Source: Chaetoderma sp. LZ-2023a (Eukaryota; Mollusca; Caudofoveata; Chaetodermatida; Chaetodermatidae). From it: a stretch of DNA of 64,000 nucleotides. A program made the translations under genes and the position numbers. This document shows, piece by piece, positions 33,640 to 44,551 of this stretch; positions within the stretch are counted from its first letter, which is position 1; every line of letters starts with the position of its first letter. Where the stretch lies: the NCBI GenBank assembly GCA_034401795.1, contig CM067372.1:20736039-20800038 (forward strand), written 5' to 3'. The notes beneath the pieces are model-generated. The model was not told the origin of the DNA, searched no databases, and saw only the letters and a program-made list of their open reading frames with translations.

Positions 33640-35330
33640 TGGTCCATTGGCCCTGGAACCACGCATGGAGAGCCCTATCACTAAATCATCCACGGAGCCC
33701 CGCATATGGCCTCAACCTCACATCATATCCAATGTTGGGTTCAAGGTACGCATACTTAATAGTATCAATGAACCAAAGGTCTTGAGGAAGAATGAACATT
33801 TCTGTCAAGTGTCACAGATATTTTCACCTACATCAGGATCTCAACAGGAGAGCAGTATATTATTAGCTCAGGTCAAGAAACTATTGCCTTTAACTACCAC
33901 TCACTCTAGTTTTGTCCAAATTGACCCAGATTCTTCACTGCCGCTGCACATAAAATCTCAGTTTCAATCCCTTCTTGTTGAGTATGATGATGTTTTTTAG
34001 CCTTTGACCAAGGAATATAACGGTGCTGTTGGTCCATTTGAAGCCGTTGTCAACATGGGTCCTGTTCAGCCACTGCAGCACAAGGGTCGTTTGCCACAAT
34101 ATTCCAAGGGAAAACTAGATGAATTGCAACAGAAGTTTGATGACCTCGAGACAGCAGGGGTTTTTCAACGTCCTGAAGATGTTGGTGTAGTAGTCGAATA
34201 CCTAAATCCGTCATTCTTGGTAAAGAAACCTCAGGGTGGGTTCAGACTAGTCACTGCTTTGCGGATGTACGTCGGTATAGCAAACCCCAGCCATTACTCA
34301 TGCCTGAAGTTGATTCCACTTTACGCATTATTGCTCCGTGGAAGTATATTATTGTATCTGATCTCACAAATGCATTTTACCAAATTCCACTATCTAGGGA
34401 TTGTAGCATGGTTACCCCCTACCATGGTGTGAGTGTGTACACACGTTGCGCCATGGGAATGCCAGAGTCGGAGACAGCATTAGAGGAGCTGATGTGCCAC
34501 ATACTAGGAAGCCTACTTCAAAGGGTAGCTGTTGCCAAACTTGCTGATGACCTATATTGCGGCACCAAGTCTGCCGAGGAGCTACTTCATAACTGGATAT
34601 GTCTACTTCAGTCATTTCATTTGTGCCACATGAAGTTATCTGCACCAAAGACAGTCTTTTCTTCAAAGACTACCACAATCCTAGGATGGGTCTGGTATCA
34701 AGGCAGTATTCATGCCAGTCAGCACCGAATCGCAACTTTGTCAACATGCCTAATCCCTGAGACAGTATATGGGTTGCGATCATTCATTGGAGCATATAAG
34801 GTACTTACCCGTGTTATACCCAGATGTGCAGATTTGCTTGCCGAGCTGGAGGATGCCATAGCAGGAAGCCAATCCCAAGATAAAATTAAATGGACTGATG
34901 AGCTCCATACTGCATTCTCTGGAGCACAGGCTTCACTTTCTTCAAACAAGACAATCATCCTTCCAAGACCTGGTGACTTCCTCTGGATCGTCACAGATGG
35001 AGCAGTCAAAAGACGTGGACTTGGATCTACATTATATGCTGTCCGAGATAACAAATGACATCTGGCTGGGTTTTTTAGTGCCAAGTTGCGTAAATGGCAG
35101 ATAACCTGGCTACCATGCGAAGTTGAGGCATTAAGTCTCACAACAGCAGTGAAACATTTCAGTCCGTACCTCATTCAGGCAGAGCAGAATGCATGTGCCC
35201 TTACTGACAGCAAGCCATGTGTTCAAGCTTATGAGAAACTGTGTCGGGGTGAAGTTTTTGTGCAGCATTTATCTGGCTCTGATAATTTGCCTTCCGATTT
35301 TGCTAGCCACAACGCCCAAGATTGTGATAA
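33640..35330 (+). pseudogene. Reverse transcriptase and RNase H (gypsy-type, LADD motif)
   Basis: Connector 33647-34000. The RT starts [20 protein letters not shown] (34020), [17 protein letters not shown] (34212), then a shift at about 34290-34300, [37 protein letters not shown] and KLADDLYCGTKSAEELLHNW (34540), where LADD takes the place of YxDD. TTILGWVWYQGSIHASQHRI is the thumb. RNase H: FLWIVTDGAV (34979), then after TGA at 35056 CEVEALSL, CALTDSKPC and LPSDFASHN keep the D-E-D-D residues. Stops occur at 34000 and 35056. IADD/LADD recurs in related invertebrate elements as I recall them, so it may be ancestral rather than a mutation. Confidence 0.85.
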
Positions 35331-36765
35331 CCCAGACTGTCAGCTATGCAAATTTATTGCCCAGACGGAGGACTCTGTAGTCAGAAATATTTCTGCACAA
35401 GATATTATTTCAGGTAATACTAAACTCCCCTTCACTAGTAGAACAGCATGGTCATTGACCCAATTGGAATGCCCGGACTTGCGTCATACTCATGCACATC
35501 TTGTGCAAGGCACGAGACCTGCAAAGAAGGCTACTAATATCAGAGATGTTAAGCGTTACCAACATGTTGCTACTATTGCCAAGGATGGTCATCTTGTTGT
35601 TCCTCATAAAGAACCCCTAGCTTTGACACATGAATGCATCATTGTCCCCCACCAAGCTCTTGATAGCCTTGTGACTGCACTGCACTTGAAGTTGGATCAT
35701 CCAACATGCCGTCAACTAAAGAAAATCGTACATCACTATTTCTTTGGGCTTGGCATGGACAGGGTTGTGAATGCAGTCAGCAAGAACTGTCACTTGTGCA
35801 TGTCTTTAAAGAAATTCCCTCAAACACTAGTGGAACAGTGATCCACCAGCATCTGTGGGTGTAGCATTTGCTGCTGAGATTATTAAGCACAATCGACAAC
35901 TAGTACTAGTCGTACGAGAAACTGTCACATCATTCACAGTAGCTTGTTTAGTAGAGGATGGACGACGTAATACGTTGCGGAACGCACTCATACTTCTGTG
36001 CATTGATCTTTGCCAATTAGATGGTCCTAGTGCAGTTATCCTTATTGATCCTGCACCACGATTAACATCACTCGTGAATGACGAACTCTTAGCACACCAT
36101 AGACTAAGCATTGAGATAGGTCGTATCAAAAATATCAATAAGAACCCAGTTGCAGAGAGAGCAATACAAGAACTTGAGGATGAGTTACTGCGGCAAGATT
36201 CGTCTGGTGGTACAGTCTCTGCGCTTACTCTGGCAGTAACCATTGCCCGTCTCAATTCTTGCACATACATCACCATGGTTTGTCAGCACGAGAAATGTGA
36301 ACACAGCGTGATCAGTTCACTGGAGATCAGCTACCCGTCTCTGACTGGACGGTAGTTATGGATCAACATAAGCAACATCAGCAGAAACACCGTCATAGTG
36401 AGAGGTCAAAAGCACACGTAAGACAGCCTGGATCTCATTCCCAAGTTGATGTTGGTGATTTGGTCTACCTCGTTTCTGACTGCAATAAATATCATGCACG
36501 TGGTCGGTACTGGGTTGTCTCAGTTGACAGAGAGTGGTGTAATATCAGAAAATTCTCTGGTTCACAATTGCGGAGCACTTCTTATAGGGTTAAGCTATCA
36601 GAATGTTACTCGGTGCTTATTAAGTGTATCTCAACTCCCCATCGGTTGTTGGATGATGAAAACTCTGATGATGATCTTCCCCACGAATCACAGCCGCCAT
36701 TACCTCCCGTAATGCCACCTGAAATATCTGGCATAGATCAAAGCGATTCTGCATCTGGACTCTAA
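35331..36765 (+). pseudogene. Integrase (gypsy-type)
   Basis: N-terminal zinc module HLKLDHPTCRQLKKIVHHYF...CHLCMSLKKFP (35686-35815; H-H-C-C). A frameshift at about 35841 leads to the core (35855-36355): VTSFTVACLVEDG, VILIDPAPRLTSL and NKNPVAERAIQELEDEL supply candidate D, D and E residues. TAG at 36354 separates the C-terminal part (36358-36765), with VGDLVYLVSDCNKYHARGRY, WVVSVDREWCNIRKF and STSYRVKLSECY resembling the GPY/F-type DNA-binding tail. It ends with an acidic Pro-rich segment. Would insert the cDNA, but is broken in at least two places. Confidence 0.85.
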
Positions 36766-36964
36766 TAAGACATTTGTTATAATAGTTGACATGCAGATTT
36801 GCTGTACTTTTGATGAAACGTTCATTTAGGATAGTACTAACATATTATGACAATTTTTTTTTATTAACTATATCCTATAGTAATTCAGTTTCCGTTACAC
36901 ACTACCATATTGAAATCGCGAACGTTAACTGTTACTCATCTGTATGACTTTCACTACGCCATTA

Positions 36965-37200
36965 GTGTTATATACCTCCTTGTGTGGACTACTCGAATTG
37001 CTCAAGTTCCACCCGGGTTGGTCATTCGAACGTCGGTCTTGCTATCACTTGTTTTTCCGAGTATCAAAAACATTCTCGCGTTTGTGTCATTTTCAGTTAT
37101 CAATTTATGATAAAGTATAAATTGTAGTTCTCGCTCGTTTGTTGTGTTTGATAAGTGATTAATTACCTTATTGGCGTAGACTCCTAGTGTGAACACCAGC
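36965..37200 (+). repeat. 3' LTR (probable)
   Basis: Starts TGTTATATACCTCCTTGTGT like the 5' remnant and runs to about 37200 (GAACACCAGC). A TATAAATTG-like box is at 37117. The end is uncertain because the 5' partner is deleted. No polypurine tract is evident before 36965. Confidence 0.6.
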
Positions 37201-37367
37201 TAAAACACAATCATAAGTCAGACTTTGAAGGTGACTCTGAAGCTGGGTAACGTTGTTAATTTATGCGTTGTGACTATAAAATCTGTCTTCCACGTGGCAA
37301 ATCTGTGTGCATGTTTAATATTGTTATATAGGCCTACAGAGAAATACATGTCAGTCGACCGTTCCAT

Positions 37368-37600
37368 TTTTAGTCATGCCACGCCGATCTCTAGCTAAGC
37401 TCCACCCGCACCTCGCTAGTGTTGGGATAGGTCGATCTCTGAACGCCCTGCCTATTAATTTCCAGGAAACTATACAGGCAAGCTGTTGAAAATTTTGAAA
37501 CTAATTTGATTGGGTGCTGTTGCTGCCTATAGCAGCAACAGCGCCAAGTCAAATTAGTTTCAATATATTCAACAGCATGTTTATTAAACAGTAGCGACAT
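37368..37600 (+). repeat. Palindromic hairpin repeat, copy E with flanks
   Basis: Flank TAGCTAAGCTCCACCCG, TGTTGGGATAGGTCGATCTC, TTTCCAGGAAACTATACAGG, then the best-preserved palindrome (37483-37575): GCTGTTGCTGCCTATAGCAG at the centre, GCAACAGCGCC and AAATTAGTTTCAATATATTC at the right arm. ATGTTTATTAAACAGTAGCG follows. Confidence 0.88.
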
Positions 37601-37639
37601 ACAATTCGTACGTGTCGGAATATTAAGAGGTAAAGTTAT

Positions 37640-38045
37640 AAAAGAGTTATAGGGAACGCAGTGAGCGTATATAAATAACATGTACGTACGTGTAATGAGG
37701 AAAAACCAACAGAAAATGAGACAGGGAACCAGGCTAAATACATATACCATACGACTGAGAAAGCTTCGTTTCCGGTCGCGAGCTTTTTTTGCTTCCGGTT
37801 TCGGCTTATGATATAGCTTTTGTGGTTTCTTCATGAGCCCCTGTTGCATTATGGGATATGGGTCTTCATTATGCGTATGTTCCCCTAGTTATTTTAGGGC
37901 ACCCTACATTTTCAATATCCAAAATTTGTGTGATATTGTTATAACGAAATAGCGTACATTTACTTCAGAATGTAAAACGGTTCAATCGTCTGATGCAGAC
38001 CAGATACAAGCTTTATTTATTCCTATTTTGCGTCTGTAAATGCAA
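37640..38045. repeat. ~400-bp dispersed module, copy 1 of 4
   Basis: Shares GAGCGTATA, ACATGTACGTACGTGTAATG, AGGGAACCAGGCTAAA, GCTTCGTTTCCGGTCGCGAG, TTTTGTGGTTTCTTCATG, GCATTATGGGATATGG and TACATTTACTTCAGAATGTA with copies at 38.55, 59.7 and 60.1 kb. A minus-strand frame starting MKKPQKLYHKPKPE is partly shared among copies, but indels break it differently, so it is probably not a gene. Confidence 0.88.
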
Positions 38046-38540
38046 TATGTTTGGTTGACTCTCTCGTATTATTTTTAATGCTCATGACCGTGGAATGTCG
38101 TTGTTGTCAATGTCGTATGTATTTATCACTGATAGAAGGCCATTTAAGGCCGGGAACCACGCGATTCGCATCCGGATGGAATGTACATTCATGTATTTAC
38201 TCGCAGACATGCATTAATTCCCGTTTTTGTAGCTTATGTTTGGATAACCGCGATCTAAAAATTCTAACATTTCATTATGACGTCATAGTTACTATGGACT
38301 TGTTTGTATTTCCCCCAAATAGCGAGGAGCACCGTCGATACGTCGGTACAAATTTTATAACGTTATTGGACTGGTGAAACTGTTTAATGGTGCAGGCCCC
38401 GGTAAAAGATGCAATAATGCTGTCGTATATCACTGACAATGGGCAGACGCATTGTTGTGAATATCGTGGACTGGATTTACCAATTCGTCCTATTTTTAAA
38501 GCAATAAATGGTGTCTGTGTTCGCTTATAGGCAACGTCTA
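38046..38540. other. Spacer between two module copies, no recognisable gene
   Basis: Unique sequence of 495 bp. It ends in GTTCGCTTATAGGC, reminiscent of the GCGAAC..AGTGAGCG module edge. A CATTATGACGTCATAG palindrome (CRE) occurs near 38274. Confidence 0.45.
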
Positions 38541-38985
38541 TTTTCATATTAGCGAACACAGTGAGCGTATAGAGATAACATGTACGTACGTGTAATGAGG
38601 AAAAATCAACAGAAAATGAGACAGGGAACCAGGCTAAAATACATATACCATGCAACTGAGAAAGCTTCGTTTCAGGTTGCGAGCTTTTTTTTTTGCTTCC
38701 GGTTTTGGCTTATGACATAGCGTTTGTGGTTTCTTCATGGGCCCGTTGCACTATGGGATACGGTTATTATGCGTATGTACCCCTAGTTGTTTTAGGGGGC
38801 AACCTACTGCGCATTTTCAACGTCCAAAATTTGTGTGATATTGTTATCTCGAAATAGCGTACATTTACTTCAGAATGTAAAACGATTAAATGGTATGAAG
38901 CAGGCCACGTAAAAGCTGTATGAAGCAGCGCCTATTTTCATATTAAATTCTAAAATAAAGGCAAAATTAACTAAGCAGACGAATC
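38541..38985. repeat. ~400-bp dispersed module, copy 2 of 4
   Basis: Starts near GCGAACACAGTGAGCGTATA and follows copy 1 to TACTTCAGAATGTAAAACGA, with a small extra T tract and a variant ending (AAATGGTATGAAGCAGGCCA) shared with copy 4. Confidence 0.88.
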
Positions 38986-39044
38986 TACCGGTAATTGTTA
39001 GTCTGTATTTTATACAAAGTCAAATGGTACAATGACCTTGACCT

Positions 39045-39341
39045 TTGACCTCAGAATCATTGTGCTTCAACCCCCCCCCCCCCCCCCCCCCCTTGATACT
39101 AGGAAGCGTGTGCCCACGTTTAGTCGAAATATAGGCTGAAGTCATGCAGAGATATAAGACGATATTCTGAGCTAAGCGCAAAACCTAACCGTAGAAATTA
39201 AGAGTTTTATACCTAGGTTAGCGTGACCCTGAACTTTGACCGTATGACCTCAATATCATTATGCTCGATCAGCTTAATGTAAGGAAGCAGGTGGCCAAGT
39301 TTAGTCCTAATAGGGTGAAACCATGGCGAGATATGGCCCGA
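39045..39341. repeat. Two-unit dispersed repeat with C22 run
   Basis: TGACCTTTGACCTCAGAATC (39047) and TGAACTTTGACCGTATGACC (39230) start two ~190-bp units sharing ATCATT(G/A)TGC, AGGAAGC, CAC/CCAAGTTTAGTC and GAGATAT. Homopolymer C at 39071-39092. The second unit is interrupted by the inverted-repeat element that follows and resumes at 39898 with AAGTTAACCAAAATTGGACG and (GACA)n. Confidence 0.7.
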
Positions 39342-39890
39342 ATTCAAGAACGCTCTTTAGGCCCTAAATTTGACCTTATGGGAGACCTTATCTGCTAAGA
39401 CCTCCTTATTTCATCCAAGAAAGGACCTTAAATTTGGCTTAAGGAATTACTTTAGACCATTTCCTAAGGCTAAGGTGAGGTGATTTCAAGAACATTTTTG
39501 CTATTAGAATTTCCTTTTTCTTGGTTCTCTACATCAGACAAAAAACCTTCTCTTTTTACATGTTTTCTCAGCCATCGTACTGGCTTGGAAGATGCTTCTA
39601 TGGTCATCGATGTTAAATGTACATTTGAGTTCAAAAGCTTTCGGCTTAGTTATGCACTAAGCCAGGGTTTGCATATTACAGCACGACAATAGCTGCTTTA
39701 TAATGTTAATTAAGTGCAATCGATTAACCCTGAGCTAGTTGTGTTTGGCTGGCATTTATTTTGCTAAGGGCGACCTACAAGAATGATTTCCTGCCGGCAA
39801 AACATAAAGGACCCCTTATGGAAGGAATCCTTTAGATAAGAAAACCTTCCAGAAGGTCTCCATTAGCCAACATAAAGGAGAGTTCTTGAA
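39342..39890. mobile_element. 550-bp element with short terminal inverted repeats
   Basis: ATTCAAGAACGCTCTTTAGG at 39342 mirrors TAAAGGAGAGTTCTTGAATG at 39872-39891. Inside, GACCTTATGGGAGACCTTAT and the GGACCCCTTATGGAAGG region are partly complementary. It splits a dispersed repeat whose two sides otherwise join. Likely a non-autonomous DNA element. Confidence 0.55.
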
Positions 39891-40195
39891 TGCGTGCCAT
39901 AAAGTTAACCAAAATTGGACGCCGACAGACAGACAGACAATCGTAGTAACGGAACCCATCGATATATTGGAGAACATTTTAATTTTTCCCAATGATAATA
40001 TCGCCTTTAAAATACAGGTATTGCTATATACACTGCAGAGACAGCGATATCCACAGATCCAGAATTTGATTCTATCCGGATCTGGGTTCCTTTAGCCGGA
40101 TTGCGACCAAAGACTGGACATCCACTTGCACGCTGGTTTCTTCGTTATGTAAAAATCAGAGGCAAATCGGATCAGTATGCCTCATTTTTATCCTC

Positions 40196-41340
40196 CACCC
40201 CCACCCCTTACGTCCATCCGTTTGTCCAGAATATATGTATGCTCGTCTGTCAGTCTATCCATCTCTGACTATCATTTCTTGTCAGGGCAACTCCTCCTAG
40301 AGGTCTCAATGGATTAACTTTAAATTTCGTCCACATTATCAGTATCATGTGCAGATGTGCATGTGCTTTTTTCGCGGCCAAAAAATTGTTCATTACAGAG
40401 TCATCCCCCTTTAAATATCTTAAAGCTGATACATAAACTGCATTGTCAATCATTTCCTGTCAATGCAACTCCTCTTACAGTTTAGCTCCGATTCTGTTGA
40501 AACTTGGTAAGTGTTATCATTACACGTAAAGGTGTACATGCGCTATCCGTATACCTGTACGTCCATCCGTCTGTCCAAAATGTATGTATGTCTGTCTGTC
40601 GGTCCATCCATCTCTGACAATCATTTCTTGTCAACGCAACTCCTACAATTTAGCTGCGATTCTTTTGAAACTTGGTAAGTATTATCATTACCACGTGAAG
40701 ATGTGCATGTGCTATCCGTATACTTGTACGTCCATCCGTCTGTCCCAAATGTATGTTAGTCTTTCAGTCCATCCTTGTCAACGCAACTCCTCCTATAGTT
40801 TAGTTGCAATTCTTTTGAAACGTGGGAAATTTACTCATTGGCATCTGACGATGTGCATGTGCTTTTTTCACGGCCAGAAAATTATTCATTACAGAGTTAC
40901 CCCCCTTTAAATACCTTTAAGCATGTACATGAACTGCAGTACCAATCATTTCTTGTTAACACAACTCCTACAATTTAGCTGTGATTATTTTGAAACTTGT
41001 TAAATGTTCTCATTACCACGTGAAGATGTGCATGTTCTGTCCGTATGCTTGTATATCCATGCCTCTGTATAGAATGTATGCATGTATGTATGTATTTTTA
41101 TTTTATTGACTCACTGGCAACGTGCGGCTTCAATTTCCATGTGCTAACTTAGCCGACAGTCATGCACCCATTAGTTTAATTTGTTGATCACCATCTGCCG
41201 GTCGGGGGATCGAACCGCCCTTCTGCAACTCCGCATATGTATGTATGTATGTATGTATGTCAGTCTGTCGGTCCATCCATCTCTGATAATCATTTCAAGA
41301 TGTCAACACAACTCCTACAGTATAGCTAGAAGTCTCTGAT
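40196..41340. repeat. Diverged satellite-like repeat, ~150-190-bp unit
   Basis: At least six units share (T)TGTCAA.GCAACTCCT, ACA.TTTAGCTGCGATTCTT, TTGAAACTTGGTAAGT, ACGTGAAGATGTGCATGTGC and a GTCCATCCGTCTGTCC end. Units at 40280, 40455, 40628, 40768 and 40950 are in one orientation. A (GTAT)n tract and a SINE piece are inserted near 41080-41260. Confidence 0.82.
41100..41235 (-). mobile_element. Truncated tRNA-derived SINE
   Basis: Minus strand: GGGCGGTTCGATCCCCCGAC is a perfect B box, followed by a unique body and AATAAAATAAAAATACATAC at the 3' end. The A box expected ~40 bp upstream is replaced by a GTAT microsatellite, so the 5' end is lost. Confidence 0.6.
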
Positions 41341-41488
41341 TGACATTAAGGGAGTCTACTCCATCCAGAAACCTGGACTAGAGTAGAAGGTTGTGGTTCT
41401 TGCATTAAAAGGCATTAAATGCCAATTTAAAAATGTTTTTCTGGCGCTAAATGTAAGTAGATTTATTTAGCCAGTAATAAATTACTCA

Positions 41489-41513
41489 CCCCCCCCCCCC
41501 CCCCCCCCCCCCC
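41489..41513. repeat. Poly(C) run
   Basis: Twenty-five consecutive C. Homopolymers this long may be length-variable or assembly-sensitive. Confidence 0.95.
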
Positions 41514-42596
41514 GATGGGTCTGGAGCCAAATCTATTTATCCTCTTACGTTCCGTATTCATTCATGTTTACCTTTAATTAAGGTTGATTCATACTCATGC
41601 GAAACAGGTATACGCGCGTAATCAAAGCAGTAGTACAGCTTGCCACGTGACCGTGTTCATGCTTTGTACATTTCATGCTCGTGCGCGTGGCCAGGTAACT
41701 GACAGCGAACTTGGCATAGCCGTTCATACTCACACGCACCGCCAGCACCACACGTGGACTACGTAGAATGGCGAGTATGGACGATGATATTATATTCTTG
41801 TATGCTATGTATCGTAGGCGAAAGTTGAGGCGTAGGAATAGGCAATTGTATATTCGTCCGGTAAATAGTTCCCGAAACATAAATGGAGAATATCACTCTT
41901 TATTGTGGGATATTCAGAATTTTAATGACGATGAGATTCATTTAAGATATTTCCGGATGGACACAGAACAGTTTGCTGATTTGCTGAGCAAGGTTGGCCC
42001 TCAGATCATCCACAGAAACCCGCACAAAATTCCAGTTTCGGCTGAGGAACGGTTATCACTGACCCTGCGAATACTTGCAAGTGGAAACTGACAGCAGAGT
42101 GTTGCAGATAGCTATCGGCTAGGCAAATCAACAGTGCACTATGCATTCCATGAAACTTGCAGTGCAATCTGGGAGGCCTTGAAAGAACAATATATTCCCT
42201 TTCCATCTCGTGAAACACGGATTCGTAATGCATCTGACTTCTGGCTATATTGGAATTTCCCTCTATGTCTAGGCGCTATCGACGGGAAGCATGTCGAGAT
42301 AAAGGCCCCACCCAATTCTGGAAGCGACTTCTTTAACTATAAGAAATATTTTTCTGTTGCACTGATGGCCGTCGCCGATGCCAGATACAAGTTTTCTGTA
42401 GTAGATGGGGGCGCTTTTGGTAGAGAATCCGACGGTGGTGTGTTTGGCCAAAGCGAGTTTGGGCAGCGACTCGAGACTGGCACATTAGATCTGCCAGATG
42501 ATGCATTCCTGCCAGGATCCCAGGAGAGATGTCCATACGTATTTGTCGGCGATGAGGCGTTTCCCCTACAGACACATCTTATGCGGCCATATCCTG

Positions 42597-43387
42597 GTAA
42601 GAAGTTTAATATAATCTAGCTTGTTGGTTCCCAAATCTAACCGAAACCGTACTCTCCAAAGTTAAATCGGTTTGCAAAATCGAACTCATAAACAGATAAT
42701 TAGTAATATATACGGGGAGGAAAACAAATAGGTGAGCGGATGATTATCAGGGGGGTATTTGGCAGTGGCGCCGGTAGCAAATTTGATGGGCGGGGTCAGG
42801 ATGTCAAAAAGAGCACACTAATTACTGCAGGCTCATGGACTGCTATGTTAAGTTTTACATATTGATGATATTCAGTAGCTTCATCATCGTCAGCAGTTGT
42901 ACCGGCAGCAGCAGTAGCAGCAGGCGCAGCAGCAGCAGCGGCAGCAGCAGCAGCAACAGTAGCAGTAGCAGTAGCAGCAGCAGCAGTAGCAGTAGCAGTA
43001 GCAGTAGCAGTAGCAGCAGCAGCAGTAGCAGCAGTAGCAGCAGTAGCAGCAGCAGTAGCAGCAGTAGCAGTAGCAGTAGCAGCAGTAGCAGCAGCAGCAG
43101 CAGTAGCATCAGTAGCAGCAGTAGCAGCAGTAGCAGCAGTAGCAGCAGTAGCAGCAGTAGCAGCAGTAGCAGCAGTAGCAGTTGCAGCAGCAGCAGGAGG
43201 AGGAGGAGGAGCAGGAAGAGGAGGAGTAGTGACAGCAGAAGCAACACCCGTGGCTCTTGTAGCAGTTTTGTTGTTATGAACTTATGGTGGTGGCGGCTGA
43301 TTTTATGTAGGGTAAATCTGATACATCTACATTGTCAACTAAAGTCAGTGCATATTATATGTGTCATCTACTTTATTTATTTTCTAG
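42597..43387 (+). other. Intron of the Harbinger transposase
   Basis: GTAAGAAG donor, pyrimidine-rich acceptor TTATTTATTTTCTAG. Removing it brings PYPG next to the exon 2 start. Most of its length is the AGC/AGT array, so the intron has grown by repeat expansion. Confidence 0.7.
42895..43215. repeat. (AGC/AGT)n trinucleotide array
   Basis: About 100 triplets of AGC with many AGT, then AGG variants at the 3' edge. All six frames look open (poly-Ser and poly-Leu), which is a composition artefact and not a gene. Confidence 0.95.
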
Positions 43388-43920
43388 GTATTGGCTTGAC
43401 GGTGGGACAGGAGCATATTCAACTATCGGCTTAGCAGAGCTCGAAGAATATCTGAAAATGCGTTTGGTATCTTGACAGCCCGTTGGCGAATTCTTGGTAA
43501 ACCAATCGAAGCCAATCCCACCAACGTAGATGGTGTAGTAAAAGCTACAGTAGCACTACATAATTAGCTCAAGAGTACAGATAGCGACAGTGTGCCTCAA
43601 GTTCGCTATGTTCCTCCAATCTTCGCAGATCACATAGGAGAAGATAGTATCCTACGCCCGGGACAATGGAGAAGGATAGCTCGTGATGACGGTAATCCCA
43701 GGCCTATGGGACGCCAGGGAGCTAATCGGGCTTCAAAGGATATAAACATGATTCGTGATAGATTCATGACGTACTTCTTGTCCAACCATGGAAGTGTTCC
43801 GTGGCAGGCTGCAGTTGCTGATCGAACAGCCCCACATCTTCATGAGGATGATAACCATTAGATAAATTGAACAAAACTCAGTAGCCTTATTTAAACTGTT
43901 GTCTTTTTATGATAACGAAG

Positions 43921-44080
43921 TATTAGTTGCCTCTCCGGAATGATTGCGGTTTTGAGTGTAGCTTTCGTGTCCATCTCGGTCACTTCTTCAGCAGTGACGT
44001 CAGTTAGTGCTGAAGAAGTGACCGGGGTGGTCACGAAAGCTACACTCAAACCCGCAATCATCCCGGAGAGGCAACTAATA
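43921..44080. mobile_element. 160-bp hairpin MITE
   Basis: TATTAGTTGCCTCTCCGGAA (43921) pairs with TCCCGGAGAGGCAACTAATA (44062-44081). A stem of about 65 bp with very few mismatches encloses a loop containing TGACGTCA. It sits between the two Harbinger genes. The near-perfect arms suggest recent insertion. Confidence 0.9.
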
Positions 44081-44211
44081 TTTCTTTATTATAAATCATC
44101 CTGGGATTGGGAACAACATTTTCGGAAATATGTTATCTTTTTGTTTTATTACTTGACGCCAGTCACAGTCAAACCTGGCTCATGTATGTAATAGACTGGT
44201 TTGTACATGTC

Positions 44212-44551
44212 ATTGAAGCTGCATCTTCACACAAACATGCCCGAAACTACAATTATTTCAATTATATAATGTTATAACCTTAGCTTGTGTATCACTATAT
44301 GAAATAGATCTTAACATAATTATGATAATTTCATTCCATATAAAGTAAGGTAGATTTTATATAGTGAAATTGAAATAGTGGCTCACGTCTCTATTTCAAT
44401 TTCACATCTTAAAAAAGCATATTAATTTAAATATAATGAAATTACCATATGGTAAGATTTATTTCGTTTACTTTTATGTACACAATTTATAAAAGTATGC
44501 AATTGCAACAATCTTATTGTCACACATTTTGCTGTGAAAATGCAGCTTTAT
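44212..44551. mobile_element. MITE, family shared with 49554-49885 (copy 1)
   Basis: TGAAGCTGCATCTTCACAC at 44213 mirrors GCTGTGAAAATGCAGCTTTA at 44531-44550. The interior is also largely palindromic (TTTCATTCCATATAAA / AATGAAATTACCATATGG; TTGAAATAGTGG..CTATTTCAAT). AT-rich, non-coding. Confidence 0.85.

Larger units (their letters stand above)
32153..37200 (+). mobile_element. Ty3/gypsy-type retrotransposon relic 2, nearly full length
   Basis: Remnants of both LTRs start TGTTATATACC(A/T)CCTTGTG (32153 and 36965) and flank gag, protease, RT, RNase H and integrase in the Ty3/gypsy order. Damage consists of single-base shifts and stops rather than large deletions, so the copy is younger than relic 1. 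Three long frames reach from 33.3 to 36.8 kb with few breaks. Confidence 0.88.
41768..43861 (+). pseudogene. PIF/Harbinger transposase, two exons
   Basis: Exon 1 (41768-42596) starts MASMDDDIIFLYAMYRRRKL. RYFRMDTEQFADLLSKVGP is the usual N-terminal block, SVADSYRLGKSTVHYAFHE the helix-turn-helix region, and FPLCLGAIDGKHVEIKAP (first catalytic D) and CPYVFVGDEAFPLQTHL (second D) the DDE core, with VDGGAFGRESDGGVFGQSE between. Exon 2 (43388-43861) has [20 protein letters not shown], whose Glu is the third catalytic residue. Splice sites: CCTG|GTAAGAAG and TTTATTTTCTAG|GT, intron 42597-43387. Breaks: TGA 42089-42091, an apparent one-base insertion near 43411 just before the [10 protein letters not shown] block, and TAG at 43566. 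About 430 codons in all, normal for the family. A DNA transposase acting in the nucleus with a partner protein; here dead but recent-looking. Confidence 0.88.

Noticed and set aside
38274..38290. TGACGTCA palindrome as a host gene promoter element
   Set aside because: An isolated 8-bp site with no TATA, ORF or conserved neighbour. Expected by chance in 64 kb.
41768..42091. A separate small host gene upstream of the transposase
   Set aside because: The frame continues after the TGA with the next Harbinger block, so it is the N-terminal part of the same transposase.
42835..43434. A 199-codon poly-Ser frame and a 130-codon poly-Leu frame on the other strand
   Set aside because: Both are translations of the AGC/AGT microsatellite in the Harbinger intron. 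Triplet repeats are open in every frame.
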